64,000 nucleotides of DNA from Vibrio vulnificus NBRC 15645 = ATCC 27562 (GCF_002224265.1 NZ_CP012882.1:1364001-1428000), one strand, 5' to 3'; positions 17,870 to 28,630 are shown, counted from the stretch's first letter. Numbers and translations are program-made. Notes: generated from the letters alone by a model not told the origin.

Positions 17870-18373
17870 TCAAATTTCGATGAGAATTTTCTCTACGGCT
17901 GACATTTCTTGTGTGACTTTTTCAAGCAAACAGCTCAAATAACCCGCAACTCGTTCTTTATCGAAAGCTTGTTTGTACACGACATCGGAAACCAAAAGTT
18001 CTGACTCCAAACGCGTCACCATCGCTGCGCCTACGGGCTCACCGTGAGAGAAACTCACATAAAGATCGTGTTCTGGCGACAGAATGATTTGCGTAAGAAA
18101 CTCAACAATTAACGACTGTTCACTTTCGTCAGACCAACGCTTACTTTGCAGCAGTGCAAACATAATGGTCAGACGGTGGAAATCGACCAAGTAGTGTTCC
18201 ATCTCCTCACATTCGGTCACCGCGATAGAAAATGGCTCTGTGGTGCGCTGCTCAGCAGAAGCGCGGTAGAGTTGCAATCCGTCAATACTTTCTTTGGTGG
18301 GAAACTCACAATCAACTTGATCGGATAACCACTTGTTCTTTTTATTCGTTATTGGCGGAGCTTGATTCGACAT
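17870..18373 (-). CDS. hypothetical protein, 167 residues
   Basis: A soluble, acidic protein with no signal peptide. It contains a helical core (EEMEHYLVDFHRLTIMFALL) and a C-terminal mixed region (GEPVGAAMVTRLESELLVSD). GEPVGAAMVTRLE recalls the core of GNAT acetyltransferases, but the usual acetyl-CoA loop is not clear, so no function is assigned. The ATG at 18373 is used; an upstream TTG at 18385 is an alternative. It begins three bases after the stop of a tiny lipoprotein gene, and the HD-GYP gene follows 60 bases later, so the three may share a transcript. Confidence 0.75.
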   Translation of the reverse strand: MSNQAPPITNKKNKWLSDQVDCEFPTKESIDGLQLYRASAEQRTTEPFSIAVTECEEMEHYLVDFHRLTIMFALLQSKRWSDESEQSLIVEFLTQIILSPEHDLYVSFSHGEPVGAAMVTRLESELLVSDVVYKQAFDKERVAGYLSCLLEKVTQEMSAVEKILIEI

Positions 18374-18375
18374 GA

Positions 18376-18486
18376 TTAATTCCAAATATCACAAATTTTG
18401 GGTGTACAGATGGTAGATTTCGGAGGTGCTGAACACCCGGCAAGTAAGCCTAACGAAATCAACAGCACAACACATGTTCTCTTCAT
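18376..18486 (-). CDS. 36-residue micro-lipoprotein
   Basis: The frame starts behind GAGG and ends with TAA three bases before the 167-residue gene. The product begins MKRTCVVLLISLGLLAGCSA, a textbook lipoprotein signal with lipobox LAGC at residues 15-18. After cleavage a 19-residue acylated peptide with two more cysteines remains (CxxxICTPKICDIWN-like). No family recognised. Tiny lipoproteins such as entericidins exist, but no similarity is claimed. The strong signal peptide and tight spacing support a real gene. Confidence 0.7.
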   Translation of the reverse strand: MKRTCVVLLISLGLLAGCSAPPKSTICTPKICDIWN

Positions 18487-18568
18487 ACTGATAACCTCTT
18501 CGTTTTCCTACTTTCCTGCAAGGCTCATACCATACCATGCGGTTAAGATTGGTTCTAATCAATTTGCG

Positions 18569-18584
18569 ATTCAAACGTTTGCAT
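18569..18584. promoter_or_regulatory. PurR-like half-degenerate box
   Basis: ATTCAAACGTTTGCAT matches the E. coli PurR consensus ANGCAANCGNTTNCNT at all but one fixed position. It lies between the leftward micro-lipoprotein gene (83 bases upstream of its start) and creA. A LacI-family site by form only; the bound protein is not shown. Confidence 0.35.
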
Positions 18585-18677
18585 GGCGCAAGTTTGACCG
18601 AACTAGTTAGAGACAGCTGAGGGTCAAAACTGGTAAGGTAAGCTCATTCAGTTGACAAGGTCAAAAAGGATAAGACG

Positions 18678-19163
18678 ATGAAATTAAAACTACTTACCGC
18701 TGTTTTCGCGACAACAGCCCTGCTTTCAGGGTGTGGTGGCAACGAGGTCGGTGACGTAGGCTTGGGTTGGTTTACCCTAAAGGACATTAAAATCACCTCG
18801 CTACAAGATGAAGTGGTCACCGGCGTAACGTGTCACATCGCTTCGATTGAGGCAAACTTAAGCCTATCCGATCCGAGTGACAGCTCTATCTCTTGCCGCC
18901 AGACTGGCAGTATTACACCGGAAATGATCGCTAAGATCGACAAAAGCTCGTCCGGCGAAGTGGTGTTCAAGCAGTCAAAAAGTATCTTTTTTAAAACAAT
19001 GAAGGTTCGTCGTATTTACGATCAAAAGAACCAGACCCTACTCTACCTTTCGTACACAACCAAAGAAACCGAAGGTAGCTTCAAACATAGCTTATCAACG
19101 GTCCCGCTTTGGGGGACTGACGCCTACGTTGATCCGAGCAAAACAGAAGCACTAACTCAATAA
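18678..19163 (+). CDS. creA: CreA family protein
   Basis: 161 residues. A lipoprotein-type signal (LLTAVFATTALLSGCGG) precedes the CreA domain: EVGDVGLGWFTLKDIKITSL, DEVVTGVTCHIASIEANLSL, SISCRQTG and KTMKVRRIYDQKNQTLLYL. CreA is a small exported protein of unknown function found in many Proteobacteria; the E. coli form is not a lipoprotein, while this one has a lipobox-like LSGC. RBS AAAAGGATAAGACG precedes the ATG. It ends at its own terminator. Confidence 0.92.
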   Translation: MKLKLLTAVFATTALLSGCGGNEVGDVGLGWFTLKDIKITSLQDEVVTGVTCHIASIEANLSLSDPSDSSISCRQTGSITPEMIAKIDKSSSGEVVFKQSKSIFFKTMKVRRIYDQKNQTLLYLSYTTKETEGSFKHSLSTVPLWGTDAYVDPSKTEALTQ

Positions 19164-19181
19164 TATCTGCACAAAAACCAC

Positions 19182-19214
19182 TTGGCCGAACAAAAACTGT
19201 TCGGCCAATTTTTC
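19182..19214 (+). terminator. terminator of creA
   Basis: Perfect eleven-base-pair stem TTGGCCGAACA/TGTTCGGCCAA, loop AAAAC, followed by TTTTT. Confidence 0.95.
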
Positions 19215-19287
19215 GCGTAACAAAAAGAGCCTTGTTTCAAAAAATTTGTGATATGATGCGCCTCTTTTTTCTCAATCTATCACTAGT

Positions 19288-20592
19288 ATGAAGTTTCCTG
19301 GTCAGCGAAAATCTAAACACTATTTCCCTACAAACACTCGAGATCCACTCGTTACTGAACTTAAAGTGGCACCTAAGCTCTACCGCCCAACCATCGTTGG
19401 TGTTGGTCAGACAATCGTAGATATCGAAGCGCGTGTAGATGACGCATTTTTGGCGAAATATGAGTTAAGTAAAGGACACTCGCTAGTTCTTGAAGAAAGT
19501 AAAGCTGACGCCCTCTACGAAGAGTTAGTAGAACGTGGCCTAATTACTCACCAATACCCTGGTGATACCATTGGCAATACCCTTCATAACTACTCAGTCT
19601 TAGCAGACAGTAAGTCTGTTCTACTGGGTGTCATGTCGAAAAACATTCAAGTTGGTTCGTACGCCTATCGCTATTTGTGTCGTACATCTTCTCGCATGAA
19701 CCTCAACCACCTACAAACGGTGGATGGCCCTATTGGTCGTTGCTACACCCTTATCTCTGAAGATGGTGAGCGCACCTTTGCGATCAACGAAGGTCACATG
19801 AACAAGCTCGCTCCAGAGAGCATTCCAGAAGAAGTGTTTGAAAAAGCAGCTGCGCTCGTGGTTTCGTCGTACCTAATGCGAGGTAAGCCGGAAGATCCAA
19901 TGCCACAAGCGGTACAACGTGCTATTGAATACGCGAAAAAGTATTCCGTACCCGTCGTACTGACTCTCGGAACGAAATACGTGATCGAAGGCAACCCTGA
20001 ATGGTGGCAGGAATACATCCGTGAAAACATCACGGTTGTGGCGATGAATGAAGAAGAAGGCCAAGCTCTGACCGGTGAATCTGATCCACTGAAAGCGGCC
20101 GATAAAGCACTCGACTGGGTTGACCTTGTCCTTTGCACTGCAGGTCCAGACGGCCTTTACATGGCAGGTTACACCGACAACGATGCGAAGCGCGAAACGA
20201 CGCACGACCTTTACCAAGGTGCGATTGAAGGCTTCAATATGTACGAATTTAGTCGTGCAATGCGCCGAGCTGAATGTGAAGAGCCAGTCCGAGTCTACTC
20301 CCATATTGGCCCTTACTTAGGTGGCCCGGCCGAAATCAAAAACACCAATGGTGCTGGCGATGGTGCACTCTCTGCCCTTCTTCATGATATGGCGTCCAAC
20401 GCGTTTCATCTGAAGAATGTCCCTAACTCAGAGAAACATCAGCATATGTGCCTGACCTATTCGTCACTGTCACAAATTTGTAAGTATGCAAACCGAGTCA
20501 GTTACGAAGTACTGACTCAGCATTCTCCGCGCCTATCACGTGCTTTACCAGAACGTGAAGACAGTTTAGAAGAAGCTTATTGGGATCGATAG
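19288..20592 (+). CDS. gsk: inosine/guanosine kinase
   Basis: 434 residues, the length of E. coli Gsk. The N-terminus KFPGQRKSKHYFPTNTRDPL is typical. The PfkB/ribokinase signature NTNGAGDGALSALLHD holds the catalytic aspartate. The enzyme phosphorylates inosine and guanosine with ATP in purine salvage. It stands alone between terminators. A purine role fits the nearby fhs gene, which carries a PurR box, but no such box was found directly before gsk. Confidence 0.96.
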   Translation: MKFPGQRKSKHYFPTNTRDPLVTELKVAPKLYRPTIVGVGQTIVDIEARVDDAFLAKYELSKGHSLVLEESKADALYEELVERGLITHQYPGDTIGNTLHNYSVLADSKSVLLGVMSKNIQVGSYAYRYLCRTSSRMNLNHLQTVDGPIGRCYTLISEDGERTFAINEGHMNKLAPESIPEEVFEKAAALVVSSYLMRGKPEDPMPQAVQRAIEYAKKYSVPVVLTLGTKYVIEGNPEWWQEYIRENITVVAMNEEEGQALTGESDPLKAADKALDWVDLVLCTAGPDGLYMAGYTDNDAKRETTHDLYQGAIEGFNMYEFSRAMRRAECEEPVRVYSHIGPYLGGPAEIKNTNGAGDGALSALLHDMASNAFHLKNVPNSEKHQHMCLTYSSLSQICKYANRVSYEVLTQHSPRLSRALPEREDSLEEAYWDR

Positions 20593-20612
20593 ATTCCGTA
20601 CTTAATTCTCTT

Positions 20613-20642
20613 AAGGCTGCTATTATGCAGCCTTTTCTTTTT
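20613..20642 (+). terminator. terminator of gsk
   Basis: Eight-base-pair stem AAGGCTGC/GCAGCCTT followed by TTCTTTTT. Confidence 0.9.
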
Positions 20643-20736
20643 GATCTAAGCCAATTTTTCTCAAATTAAACTAAGCTGTAGCACAACTAAGCTTATATAA
20701 TACTTTACTCAATTATGCATTTAAGTATCATGCCTC

Positions 20737-20750
20737 CGCAAACGTTTGCG
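20737..20750. promoter_or_regulatory. PurR operator upstream of fhs
   Basis: CGCAAACGTTTGCG is a perfect 14-base palindrome 23 bases before the fhs start codon, matching the PurR core GCAANCGNTTNC. PurR represses purine and one-carbon genes when hypoxanthine or guanine is present. The site position would block transcription or elongation. Confidence 0.85.
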
Positions 20751-20773
20751 TGATTGTTAGATAAGGGTTTTGC

Positions 20774-22522
20774 ATGCTTTCAGATATCGATATTTGTCGT
20801 ACGACACCTCTTAAACCAATTGAACAGATTGCAACAAAAGCAGGACTGTTGGCGGATGAGTTTGAAACTCACGGTTTATATAAAGCGAAAGTGTCTGCCC
20901 GATGTGTAAAACGCCTTGCTGAGCAACAAGATGGCAAACTTGTTTTGGTCACGGCAATTACACCAACCCCACTTGGAGAAGGCAAAACCGTCACCACTAT
21001 CGGTCTAGCACAAGGGTTACAGAGCCTCAACCAATCGGTAATGGCGTGTATCCGTCAACCTTCTATGGGGCCTGTTTTTGGTGTCAAAGGGGGCGCTGCG
21101 GGTGGTGGCTATTCACAAGTCGCCCCGATGGATGAGCTGAATTTGCATCTTACTGGCGACATTCATGCCGTTACTGCGGCGCACAATCTTGCCGCAGCTG
21201 CCATTGATGCCCGCATCTATCACGAACAACGCGCTGGTTATCAAGCCTTTGAAGCTCGCACCGGGCTCCCTGCATTAAGAATTGACCCAGATCGCGTGGT
21301 TTGGAAACGCGTAATGGACCACAACGATCGCGCACTGCGTAAAGTTCGTGTTGGAATCAATGACGAAGGCAAGACCATCAACGGATTTGAACGTGAAGAA
21401 GGCTTTGATATTTCAGCCGCATCTGAACTGATGGCAATTTTGGCGTTGTCGAAAAACCTTCAAGATATGCGTGAACGCATTGGTAAAGTGGTTCTCGCTT
21501 ACAATCTGGATGGCGAACCTGTTAGCGCAGAACAGCTACAAGTGGCAGGTGCGATGACAGTAACACTGAAAGAAGCGATCAAACCGACACTGATGCAAAC
21601 ACTTGAAGGTGTGCCTACCCTCATTCATGCGGGTCCGTTTGCCAACATTGCGCACGGAAACTCATCCATCATCGCTGATGAAATTGCCTTGAAACTATCG
21701 AGTTACGTTGTCACCGAAGCGGGTTTTGGCTCTGATATGGGGCTTGAAAAAGCATGCAACATCAAATCTTCAACTTCGCACAAAGCCCCCGATTGCGTGG
21801 TGATTGTTGCGACTTTGCGCGGTTTGAAAGCAAACTCTGGGCTGTATGATCTAAAACCTGGTATGCCATTACCAGACGCCTTATTTCAACCGGATCACGC
21901 AGCGCTGAAATCCGGCTTTAGTAACCTAAAATGGCATATTGATAATGCGCAAAAATACGGTTTACCAGTGGTCGTTGCTATCAATCAGTTTCCGCAAGAC
22001 AGCGCAGATGAGCTTGGGCAACTCAAGCTTTGGATTCAGCAACTGCCACTCAATGTTCATGTCGCAATCAGCGAAGGCTTTGCCAAAGGTGGTAAAGGCA
22101 TGGAAGCGGTGGCTCGTGAAGTGATTGAAGCATGTGATGCGCCTGCAAGCTTTCGCCCACTGTATAGAGCAGAGCAGACGCTCGAGGATAAAATCATCAC
22201 CGTTTGTACTAAAGGTTACGGTTGTGGTGAGGTGCAATTTAGCGAAACAGCAAAACAACAGTTGGCTCTTTATCAAACGTTAGGATTTGGCGAGTTGGCC
22301 GTGTGTATGGCCAAAACTCCCCTTTCTATCTCGTCCGAGTCCTCTCTCAAAGGTGCACCGAGTGGATTTACCATCATGGTTCGTGAAGTTAGGCTCTGTG
22401 CTGGTGCGGGTTTTGTTTACGCGCTCACTGGCAATGTGATGACGATGCCTGGTTTACCAGACATTCCCGCTTTTATGGCGTTGGATATCGATGAAAATGG
22501 CAATATTGTTGGCCTAAGCTAA
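20774..22522 (+). CDS. fhs: formate-tetrahydrofolate ligase
   Basis: 582 residues, slightly longer than the usual 555-560. It carries the P-loop-like [20 protein letters not shown], the [20 protein letters not shown] block and [20 protein letters not shown], all typical of Fhs. It makes 10-formyl-tetrahydrofolate from formate, ATP and THF, feeding purine synthesis. The PurR palindrome just upstream indicates purine repression. It ends at a strong terminator. Confidence 0.97.
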   Translation: MLSDIDICRTTPLKPIEQIATKAGLLADEFETHGLYKAKVSARCVKRLAEQQDGKLVLVTAITPTPLGEGKTVTTIGLAQGLQSLNQSVMACIRQPSMGPVFGVKGGAAGGGYSQVAPMDELNLHLTGDIHAVTAAHNLAAAAIDARIYHEQRAGYQAFEARTGLPALRIDPDRVVWKRVMDHNDRALRKVRVGINDEGKTINGFEREEGFDISAASELMAILALSKNLQDMRERIGKVVLAYNLDGEPVSAEQLQVAGAMTVTLKEAIKPTLMQTLEGVPTLIHAGPFANIAHGNSSIIADEIALKLSSYVVTEAGFGSDMGLEKACNIKSSTSHKAPDCVVIVATLRGLKANSGLYDLKPGMPLPDALFQPDHAALKSGFSNLKWHIDNAQKYGLPVVVAINQFPQDSADELGQLKLWIQQLPLNVHVAISEGFAKGGKGMEAVAREVIEACDAPASFRPLYRAEQTLEDKIITVCTKGYGCGEVQFSETAKQQLALYQTLGFGELAVCMAKTPLSISSESSLKGAPSGFTIMVREVRLCAGAGFVYALTGNVMTMPGLPDIPAFMALDIDENGNIVGLS

Positions 22523-22569
22523 GCCGCGATTTCAATATCACATTGTTGAGGATCCTGTTGAGACTCCTT

Positions 22570-22597
22570 AAGCGCCTTGCAAAAAGGCGCTTTTTTT
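22570..22597 (+). terminator. terminator of fhs
   Basis: Nine-base-pair stem AAGCGCCTT/AAGGCGCTT with a five-base loop and a run of seven T. Confidence 0.95.
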
Positions 22598-22910
22598 GAA
22601 CCTAACGCAAACTAGATTACAGAAATCCCACCTAAAGCCTTATCTAGCACAACGTGTACTAGCCACTCGTTTTAGTACTTGTGATTATCGCTTATTTACA
22701 GTGTAAAACGACTAAGCGCCAAGACCTTAGACGCCGACCTTTTTTATCATTGCAACGCACTAACACCGTGCAACAACCATGCTCACTGCTTGCTTTTTGT
22801 GCACAGCAATGGATTATTTAATGAAAACATCATGATTTCTCAATAAAAAGGTTTTGGCTCAAATCTTGTACTAATCTTTAGGACATTGCACACATTCAGG
22901 GAGAATACGC
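22598..22910. other. intergenic region before glgC
   Basis: About 310 bases, AT-rich, presumed to hold the glgC promoter. No reading frame with a ribosome binding site, no operator palindrome and no structured leader was recognised. Confidence 0.4.
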
Positions 22911-24125
22911 ATGCAGGACATTTTGACAGTGATACTGGCCGGAGGCATGGGATCACGACTCAGTCCATTAACGGATGACAGAGCAAAACCCGCGGTACCA
23001 TTTGGTGGGAAGTACCGCATTATCGATTTCACGCTTACCAACTGCTTGCACTCCGGCCTGCGTAAAATTCTCGTCCTCACCCAGTACAAATCGCATTCGT
23101 TGCAAAAACATCTTCGTGATGGTTGGTCCATTTTCAACCCTGAACTGGGCGAATACATCACCTCCGTACCGCCTCAAATGCGCAAAGGTGGCAAATGGTA
23201 CGAAGGCACAGCCGATGCCATCTATCACAACTTGTGGTTGCTCGAACGCAGTGAAGCCAAGTACGTCATGGTGTTATCCGGTGACCACATCTACCGAATG
23301 GACTACGCACCGATGCTGGAAGAACACATCGCCAATAATGCGGCACTCACGGTCGCTTGTATGGATGTGAACTGTAAAGAAGCCAAAGCGTTTGGTGTTA
23401 TGGGGATAGAAGAAAATAATCGTGTCCATTCTTTTGTTGAAAAGCCTGAGAATCCACCGCACCTACCGAATAATCCCGAACGCAGCCTTGTTTCTATGGG
23501 CATCTATATTTTTAGTATGGATATACTGCAAAGCGCGTTAACCGAAGATGCGCAGAATGAGAATTCGTCACACGATTTCGGTAAAGATATCATTCCGAAA
23601 CTTATTGAAACGGGTACTGTTTATGCCTACAAGTTCTGCGGTAGTAAAGGCCGGGTCGATAAAGATTGCTATTGGCGCGACGTAGGCACCATTGATTCCT
23701 TTTATCAAGCAAACATGGACCTTTTAGAGCCGATTCCTCCGATGAACCTCTACCAAAAAGACTGGGGGATCCGTACCTATGAACCCCAATATCCACCAGC
23801 AAGAACCGTTTCATCAGGTTCAGGAAATGAAGGTATTTTCATTAACTCAATGATTTCAAACGGTGTGATTAATTCGGGGGGATCCGTTCAGCATTCCATT
23901 GTTTCTTCGAATGTCAGAATCAACGACAGTGCGACAATTGTCGATAGTATTATTTTTGACGATGTTGAAATTGGTGAAGGATGCCAGTTGGTCAACTGCA
24001 TCATCGACAAACATGTCAAAATCCCGCCCTACACTCAGATTGGCTTGAACCACTTAGAAGATTCACAACGTTTCAAAATTTCGGACAATGGCATTGTTGT
24101 TGTACCTGAAAGCTATCAATTCTAA
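22911..24125 (+). CDS. glgC: glucose-1-phosphate adenylyltransferase
   Basis: 404 residues. Nucleotidyltransferase core with LAGGMGSRLSPLTDDRAKPA, FGGKYRIIDFTLTNC and VLSGDHIYRMDY, then a left-handed beta-helix tail (INDSATIVDSIIFDDVEIGE). It makes ADP-glucose, the donor for glycogen synthesis, from ATP and glucose-1-phosphate. It stands alone, not with other glg genes, as is usual for the extra glgC copy in vibrios. GGGAGAA precedes the ATG. Confidence 0.96.
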   Translation: MQDILTVILAGGMGSRLSPLTDDRAKPAVPFGGKYRIIDFTLTNCLHSGLRKILVLTQYKSHSLQKHLRDGWSIFNPELGEYITSVPPQMRKGGKWYEGTADAIYHNLWLLERSEAKYVMVLSGDHIYRMDYAPMLEEHIANNAALTVACMDVNCKEAKAFGVMGIEENNRVHSFVEKPENPPHLPNNPERSLVSMGIYIFSMDILQSALTEDAQNENSSHDFGKDIIPKLIETGTVYAYKFCGSKGRVDKDCYWRDVGTIDSFYQANMDLLEPIPPMNLYQKDWGIRTYEPQYPPARTVSSGSGNEGIFINSMISNGVINSGGSVQHSIVSSNVRINDSATIVDSIIFDDVEIGEGCQLVNCIIDKHVKIPPYTQIGLNHLEDSQRFKISDNGIVVVPESYQF

Positions 24126-24154
24126 ATTCACTAAGCTTATGTTTAACAATAAAA

Positions 24155-24183
24155 AAACACCCCAGAATCAATCTGGGGTGTTT
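24155..24183. terminator. bidirectional terminator between glgC and the chitinase gene
   Basis: Twelve-base-pair stem AAACACCCCAGA/TCTGGGGTGTTT with a five-base loop, T-rich on both strands, between convergent genes. Confidence 0.95.
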
Positions 24184-24200
24184 GTTTGTAGTGCAATGAA

Positions 24201-27200
24201 CTATGGACAGGTTACTTCATCCCAGAACCAGTTGGTTTGTGTTGGAGACTCCCAAACCCCTGGGCTGTTTTTCGCAACAAAACACTTACCGTTGAAGGTG
24301 ACTGTTTCGCCATTATTCACTTGTGTGACGCCGGGTTCCCACTGGATAACCGTACCGCTACCTGTATTGCCTCCAGTGTCACCACCTCCGGTGTTACCGC
24401 CGCCAGTATCACCACCACCCGTGTTGCCACCGTTGCCTGCAGACAAATCAGCAACTGGCAGATCAGGTTGTTCAAACTTGAATGCGTAATCCACACCGTT
24501 GATGTTCACGCTGTAGTTTGCCGGACCAGAAATTGGTAGGTAGTAAACCATATCCAACTCGTAAGTTCCGCCTGCTGGTAGCTCTTTCCATGCAGGAAGC
24601 GAGAACGCCACACGATGCATTACGCCATCCAGACCACCGATGTTGTTCGCACGAGTATGACCAGAAGCAATCACTTTCAAGCCACCACCAGATTGATCTT
24701 TCGCATTATCTGGCGCCGATACTGGAATGTCGAACTGGAACTCAGTGCCACCCGGAATTGCTGTACCTGTATTGTTGGTAAAGGTCACTTTCGGGTTGAT
24801 TGGGTAGTTTTGATCACCCACTTTGAAGCCGCCTACAGAAACTGCGATGTCCAGTGTCTCTGAAGGAATTGCGCCCGTCGCGACCGTGTTGCCGTATGGG
24901 GTTGCTGACTTAAACTTATCGTAGATAGCTTTGGTCATCGAGTTACCCATGTGGAACTCACCGTTGCCCGTAGCACACGCCTGCTCGCTTTCATCGATGG
25001 TCGTGCGGTTGCCATTGGCATCAAATACGTAACAGTTATAGTCACCTGCCAGTTCCCAGAACATGATACCGCCGATCTCTTTATCGATGACGTAGTCTGC
25101 TTTCACGCTGACAGACGCTTTATCTTCCGTTGATAGGAATACCGCTTTTTCCGCGTTCCACAACCAAGGCGCGACAGCTACACTGTCGTAGTTACGCACA
25201 TAGTTTCCAACAAGTTGATCACGTGGATCGTTGACTGGGTCGAGCTTGTAAGCGGACGCGTAGGAACCAAAGATGCCTTTTTCTAGGTTCTTCGCATGCC
25301 ACATTGGGTTTGAACCCGCGCCCATTTCGTTGCCTTTTGGATCGGTGTCGTGCCACATGTTGTCGATACCCATCGCACCATGACCACAGTTATTCTTCTC
25401 ACCTTCACCAGTACCCGGAGCACACTCAGCTTGGTTTGGCAGCGCCGCGCGACCCCATAGACCATTGGTACCACCCGTCACACCTTGCCAGCCACGAGTA
25501 TAGTAAGGCACACCGATGTTAATACGGCCTGCTGGCATTGAGCCACGGAAGTAGTGGTATGCCCAGTCTGTATTGAGGTAACCGATGCCTCCATATTGCG
25601 CCGTGCCGTAAACATTCCACTGCGCTAATTCTGAGTCTTCACCGGTATCGTACAGCGCCGCATTGTGACCAACGTGATCGTTCCATGCACCATGTAGGTC
25701 GTAAGACATGATGTTGACGTAATCGAGGTACTTAGTCACATCAAACGTTTCCATACCACGCAGTAGGTAACCCGAAGATGGTGCTGCGATGGTGAGCATG
25801 TAGTGAACACCATCTTGTGCAGATGCTTGGTCAAGCTTCTGACGCAATACGCGCATTAACTCTTGGTATGAAGCCCAGAGATAAGCACGGCGAGGTTCCA
25901 TGAAGGATTTGTCATCTGGGTTACCCGCACCCGCCATGGAAGTTGGGTACTCGTAATCGATGTCCACACCGTCGAACTTGTACTTACGGATCATTTCGAC
26001 CGCAGAGGTGGCAAATTTCTCAATGCCCGCATGGTTGATGGAACCATCCGCATTGGTTGTCATGGTGTAGAAACCACCGTCTGCGATACGCTTGCCGTCC
26101 GCACCAAAGTGACCGCCCGTTTCCGCCCAGCCGCCGATAGAAATCAGCGTCTTAACGCCGTATTTTTCTTTGTAAGTGGCTAGCGCACCAAAGTGACCTT
26201 TGAAGCCCAGAGTTGGATCGATTTCTACACCCGGCCACTCTTTTCCAGTTGCAGCGTTAGTCGGATCGTTTACGTCACCAACGTTGACTTTGCCGTCAGA
26301 GCCAATGCTGACAAACGCGTAGTTAATGTGCGTTAACTGCTCCCACGGAATATCTTTAACCAGATAAGCCGCTTGTGGGTCATCACCGCTACGCCAGCTG
26401 GTAAAGTAACCGATCACACGACGTGGGTGGTCTGCCCCCATCTTCTCACGACCTTCTTCATCGTAAATCGTACAGTAAGGCACGTTGACGCCTTCTGTTT
26501 GGTACAGGCCGTCAGGGCGACAAGATGCCACTGGTGCCACACCGTTGACTTTCAGTGTCTGCGCAGCGGAATCCGTGGTTGCACCAAGGTTATCCGTCGC
26601 ACGAGCAAAGACCGACAAAGAGCCAGCTTGAGTGGTGGTATAGTCAAGCGTATAAGGAGCGGTTGCTGCCGTACCGACAAGTACGCCACCAACAAAAAAG
26701 TCTACTTTATCAACAGTACCATCGCTGTCTGCTGCATTTGAGGTCAACGTAACCACTGCGCCCTGCTCAACCGTGGTCGCAGAAAGTGCAAGATCGACCG
26801 TTGGTGCCGTATTGCCAGGCTGCGTGGATTCCACTGTCAACGTCACTTTGCTTGGTTGGCTTACCGCACCTTTATCGTCATAAGCGACAGAGCTGAAAGT
26901 ATGAGCGCCTGCGGTTGCAGTCCATGATGCGGAGAATGGTGCCGATGTATCTTGACCAACCACAACGCCATCAACCAAAAACTCAACTTTGGCGACGGTG
27001 CCATCTTGATCCGCTGCCGTTGCTGCAAGAACAACAATATCACCTTCTTTCACTACATCCGTTGCAACTGGTGAGGTCAAAGCAGTGGTGGGAACTTGGT
27101 TGACTGGGTCAACCGGGCCATTGTCACAAGCACCGAGTGCTTTCCACTGTGCCCAATCACCCGAAAATTCTGCTGGGTTATTATTTTGTGTCCAGTAACG

Positions 27201-27383
27201 GGCTTCATAAGCACTACCCTGATACTGAACTTTTTCTCCACCGTTATAAACCGTCGAAGAATTCCATTCTTGTAGAGGTGAACAATCAACAGCCGCGTAG
27301 CTGTTGAATGCCATCAGACATGAAGCAGTCAAAGTACTGAGTACAAACACATTCTTTGCTGCCTTTCCGTTTTTAAAACGCAT
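24201..27383 (-). CDS. secreted multidomain GH18 chitinase
   Basis: 1060 residues. Signal peptide in 1-30 ([17 protein letters not shown]). An N-terminal CBM5/12 chitin-binding module ([20 protein letters not shown]) is followed by two Ig-like repeats sharing VxGVxVGxxTxAPF. The GH18 catalytic domain spans about 310-830 with the [10 protein letters not shown] motif carrying the proton-donor glutamate. A beta-domain, a G/T-rich linker ([12 protein letters not shown]) and a second C-terminal CBM5/12 ([20 protein letters not shown]) complete it. It degrades chitin outside the cell, probably exported by type II secretion. The ATG at 27383 is preferred over an upstream TTG. Confidence 0.95.
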   Translation of the reverse strand: MRFKNGKAAKNVFVLSTLTASCLMAFNSYAAVDCSPLQEWNSSTVYNGGEKVQYQGSAYEARYWTQNNNPAEFSGDWAQWKALGACDNGPVDPVNQVPTTALTSPVATDVVKEGDIVVLAATAADQDGTVAKVEFLVDGVVVGQDTSAPFSASWTATAGAHTFSSVAYDDKGAVSQPSKVTLTVESTQPGNTAPTVDLALSATTVEQGAVVTLTSNAADSDGTVDKVDFFVGGVLVGTAATAPYTLDYTTTQAGSLSVFARATDNLGATTDSAAQTLKVNGVAPVASCRPDGLYQTEGVNVPYCTIYDEEGREKMGADHPRRVIGYFTSWRSGDDPQAAYLVKDIPWEQLTHINYAFVSIGSDGKVNVGDVNDPTNAATGKEWPGVEIDPTLGFKGHFGALATYKEKYGVKTLISIGGWAETGGHFGADGKRIADGGFYTMTTNADGSINHAGIEKFATSAVEMIRKYKFDGVDIDYEYPTSMAGAGNPDDKSFMEPRRAYLWASYQELMRVLRQKLDQASAQDGVHYMLTIAAPSSGYLLRGMETFDVTKYLDYVNIMSYDLHGAWNDHVGHNAALYDTGEDSELAQWNVYGTAQYGGIGYLNTDWAYHYFRGSMPAGRINIGVPYYTRGWQGVTGGTNGLWGRAALPNQAECAPGTGEGEKNNCGHGAMGIDNMWHDTDPKGNEMGAGSNPMWHAKNLEKGIFGSYASAYKLDPVNDPRDQLVGNYVRNYDSVAVAPWLWNAEKAVFLSTEDKASVSVKADYVIDKEIGGIMFWELAGDYNCYVFDANGNRTTIDESEQACATGNGEFHMGNSMTKAIYDKFKSATPYGNTVATGAIPSETLDIAVSVGGFKVGDQNYPINPKVTFTNNTGTAIPGGTEFQFDIPVSAPDNAKDQSGGGLKVIASGHTRANNIGGLDGVMHRVAFSLPAWKELPAGGTYELDMVYYLPISGPANYSVNINGVDYAFKFEQPDLPVADLSAGNGGNTGGGDTGGGNTGGGDTGGNTGSGTVIQWEPGVTQVNNGETVTFNGKCFVAKNSPGVWESPTQTNWFWDEVTCP

Positions 27384-27751
27384 ACAGGCTCTTCCCTTAA
27401 GTTGTTGTTTCAACGTTTAAATCATCACCAAAAGCAATCCCTTGATGACTTATATTTCGCTGTAAAATAACTTAAGTACAGTTTGAAGATTTCACACCTA
27501 TCAATTGCAATAATTGAACATTGACTCGCAAGAAACTAGTGTAACTATGCAACGGCTACATTCTTATTTTGTACCGATAACTAATTTCTGATTAATTTTA
27601 TAGAACATAATAAATCGCGTTCACTACCGATAAATACTTAATTTTTAAAATATGTCACTAAATATCGCTTCAATACCGGCATAATATTTGTGCAAATTGT
27701 TTTATATATAAGAATGCCACTTACAATCTCATTCATTGAATTGACACACTT
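27384..27751. other. promoter region of the chitinase gene
   Basis: About 370 very AT-rich bases after the end of yqhC. It must hold the chitinase promoter, but I could not pick convincing -35/-10 boxes or a full regulator site. No small gene found. Confidence 0.4.
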
Positions 27752-28630
27752 TTATGCACTTTTCGGTGTTTCATTGAAATGGCGTTTATATTCACGGCTA
27801 AACTGTGAGGTGCTGTTGTAGCCCACCAGGCGTGCGGCATCATTCACTCTTTTTCCTTCCAGCTTGATCAGTTCACGCGCTTTGCTAAGCCTTACTTTTT
27901 TGATGTATTGGATAGGAGATTCGAGCGTTACGCTACGAAAAGCACTATGGAAAGCTGACACACTCATGTTGGCTTTGGAAGCCAAATCTTGCACTGTCAA
28001 AGGTTGGGAATAGTCCTGATGTACTTTATCAAGCACTTGTGCAATACGAGAGTAGTTGCCTTCGGCGTGCGCCAATTCAAAAAGCACATAGCCTTTCTGG
28101 CTGAGCAAAGCACGAAAAACCACCTCTTCGAGTAGCGATTGCCCCAACACTTCGGTTTCTAAAGGATCGCACAAACCGCGCATCAAGCGCTTACACGCAT
28201 TGAGCATGCTCGTTTCCATTTTGACCGACTTAAGCCCGCAACTCTCCTCTTTCTCAGCGCAAAAGTTCTGAAACCCACGCTGTTCAAGCTTTTGCACCAT
28301 TTGTTGAAGCAGCACCATGGGGACATCAACAGAAATCCCCAGAAGCGGACGATCTTGATCAGCGAATGCCTCACACTCTAGTGGCATGGGGACACCCACC
28401 ACCAAATAGTCGTCAGCACCATAACGCACAGGATGGCTACCGATATGAATATTTTTATGTCCCTGCCCCAAGACAATAATGCCAGATTGATAGACAAAGG
28501 GCTGTCGAGCATTCCCTTTGCTACTGCGATAAAACCAAACGCCGGAAATATCGGTCTCTATCACACCTTCAAGGGTTTCAAGACCTTTTACTTCAACATA
28601 TTGCTGCATTAACTCGGCAAGGCTTTCCAT
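27752..28630 (-). CDS. yqhC: AraC-family regulator, YqhC type
   Basis: 292 residues. An N-terminal cupin-like AraC_N domain (ISGVWFYRSSKGNARQPFVY) precedes a C-terminal double helix-turn-helix (LTVQDLASKANMSVSAFHSA and VNDAARLVGYNSTSQFSREY). E. coli YqhC activates yqhD in response to aldehydes such as glyoxal and furfural. The same divergent arrangement with a YqhD-type gene is kept here with 123 bases between starts, which supports the assignment. Confidence 0.88.
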   Translation of the reverse strand: MESLAELMQQYVEVKGLETLEGVIETDISGVWFYRSSKGNARQPFVYQSGIIVLGQGHKNIHIGSHPVRYGADDYLVVGVPMPLECEAFADQDRPLLGISVDVPMVLLQQMVQKLEQRGFQNFCAEKEESCGLKSVKMETSMLNACKRLMRGLCDPLETEVLGQSLLEEVVFRALLSQKGYVLFELAHAEGNYSRIAQVLDKVHQDYSQPLTVQDLASKANMSVSAFHSAFRSVTLESPIQYIKKVRLSKARELIKLEGKRVNDAARLVGYNSTSQFSREYKRHFNETPKSA

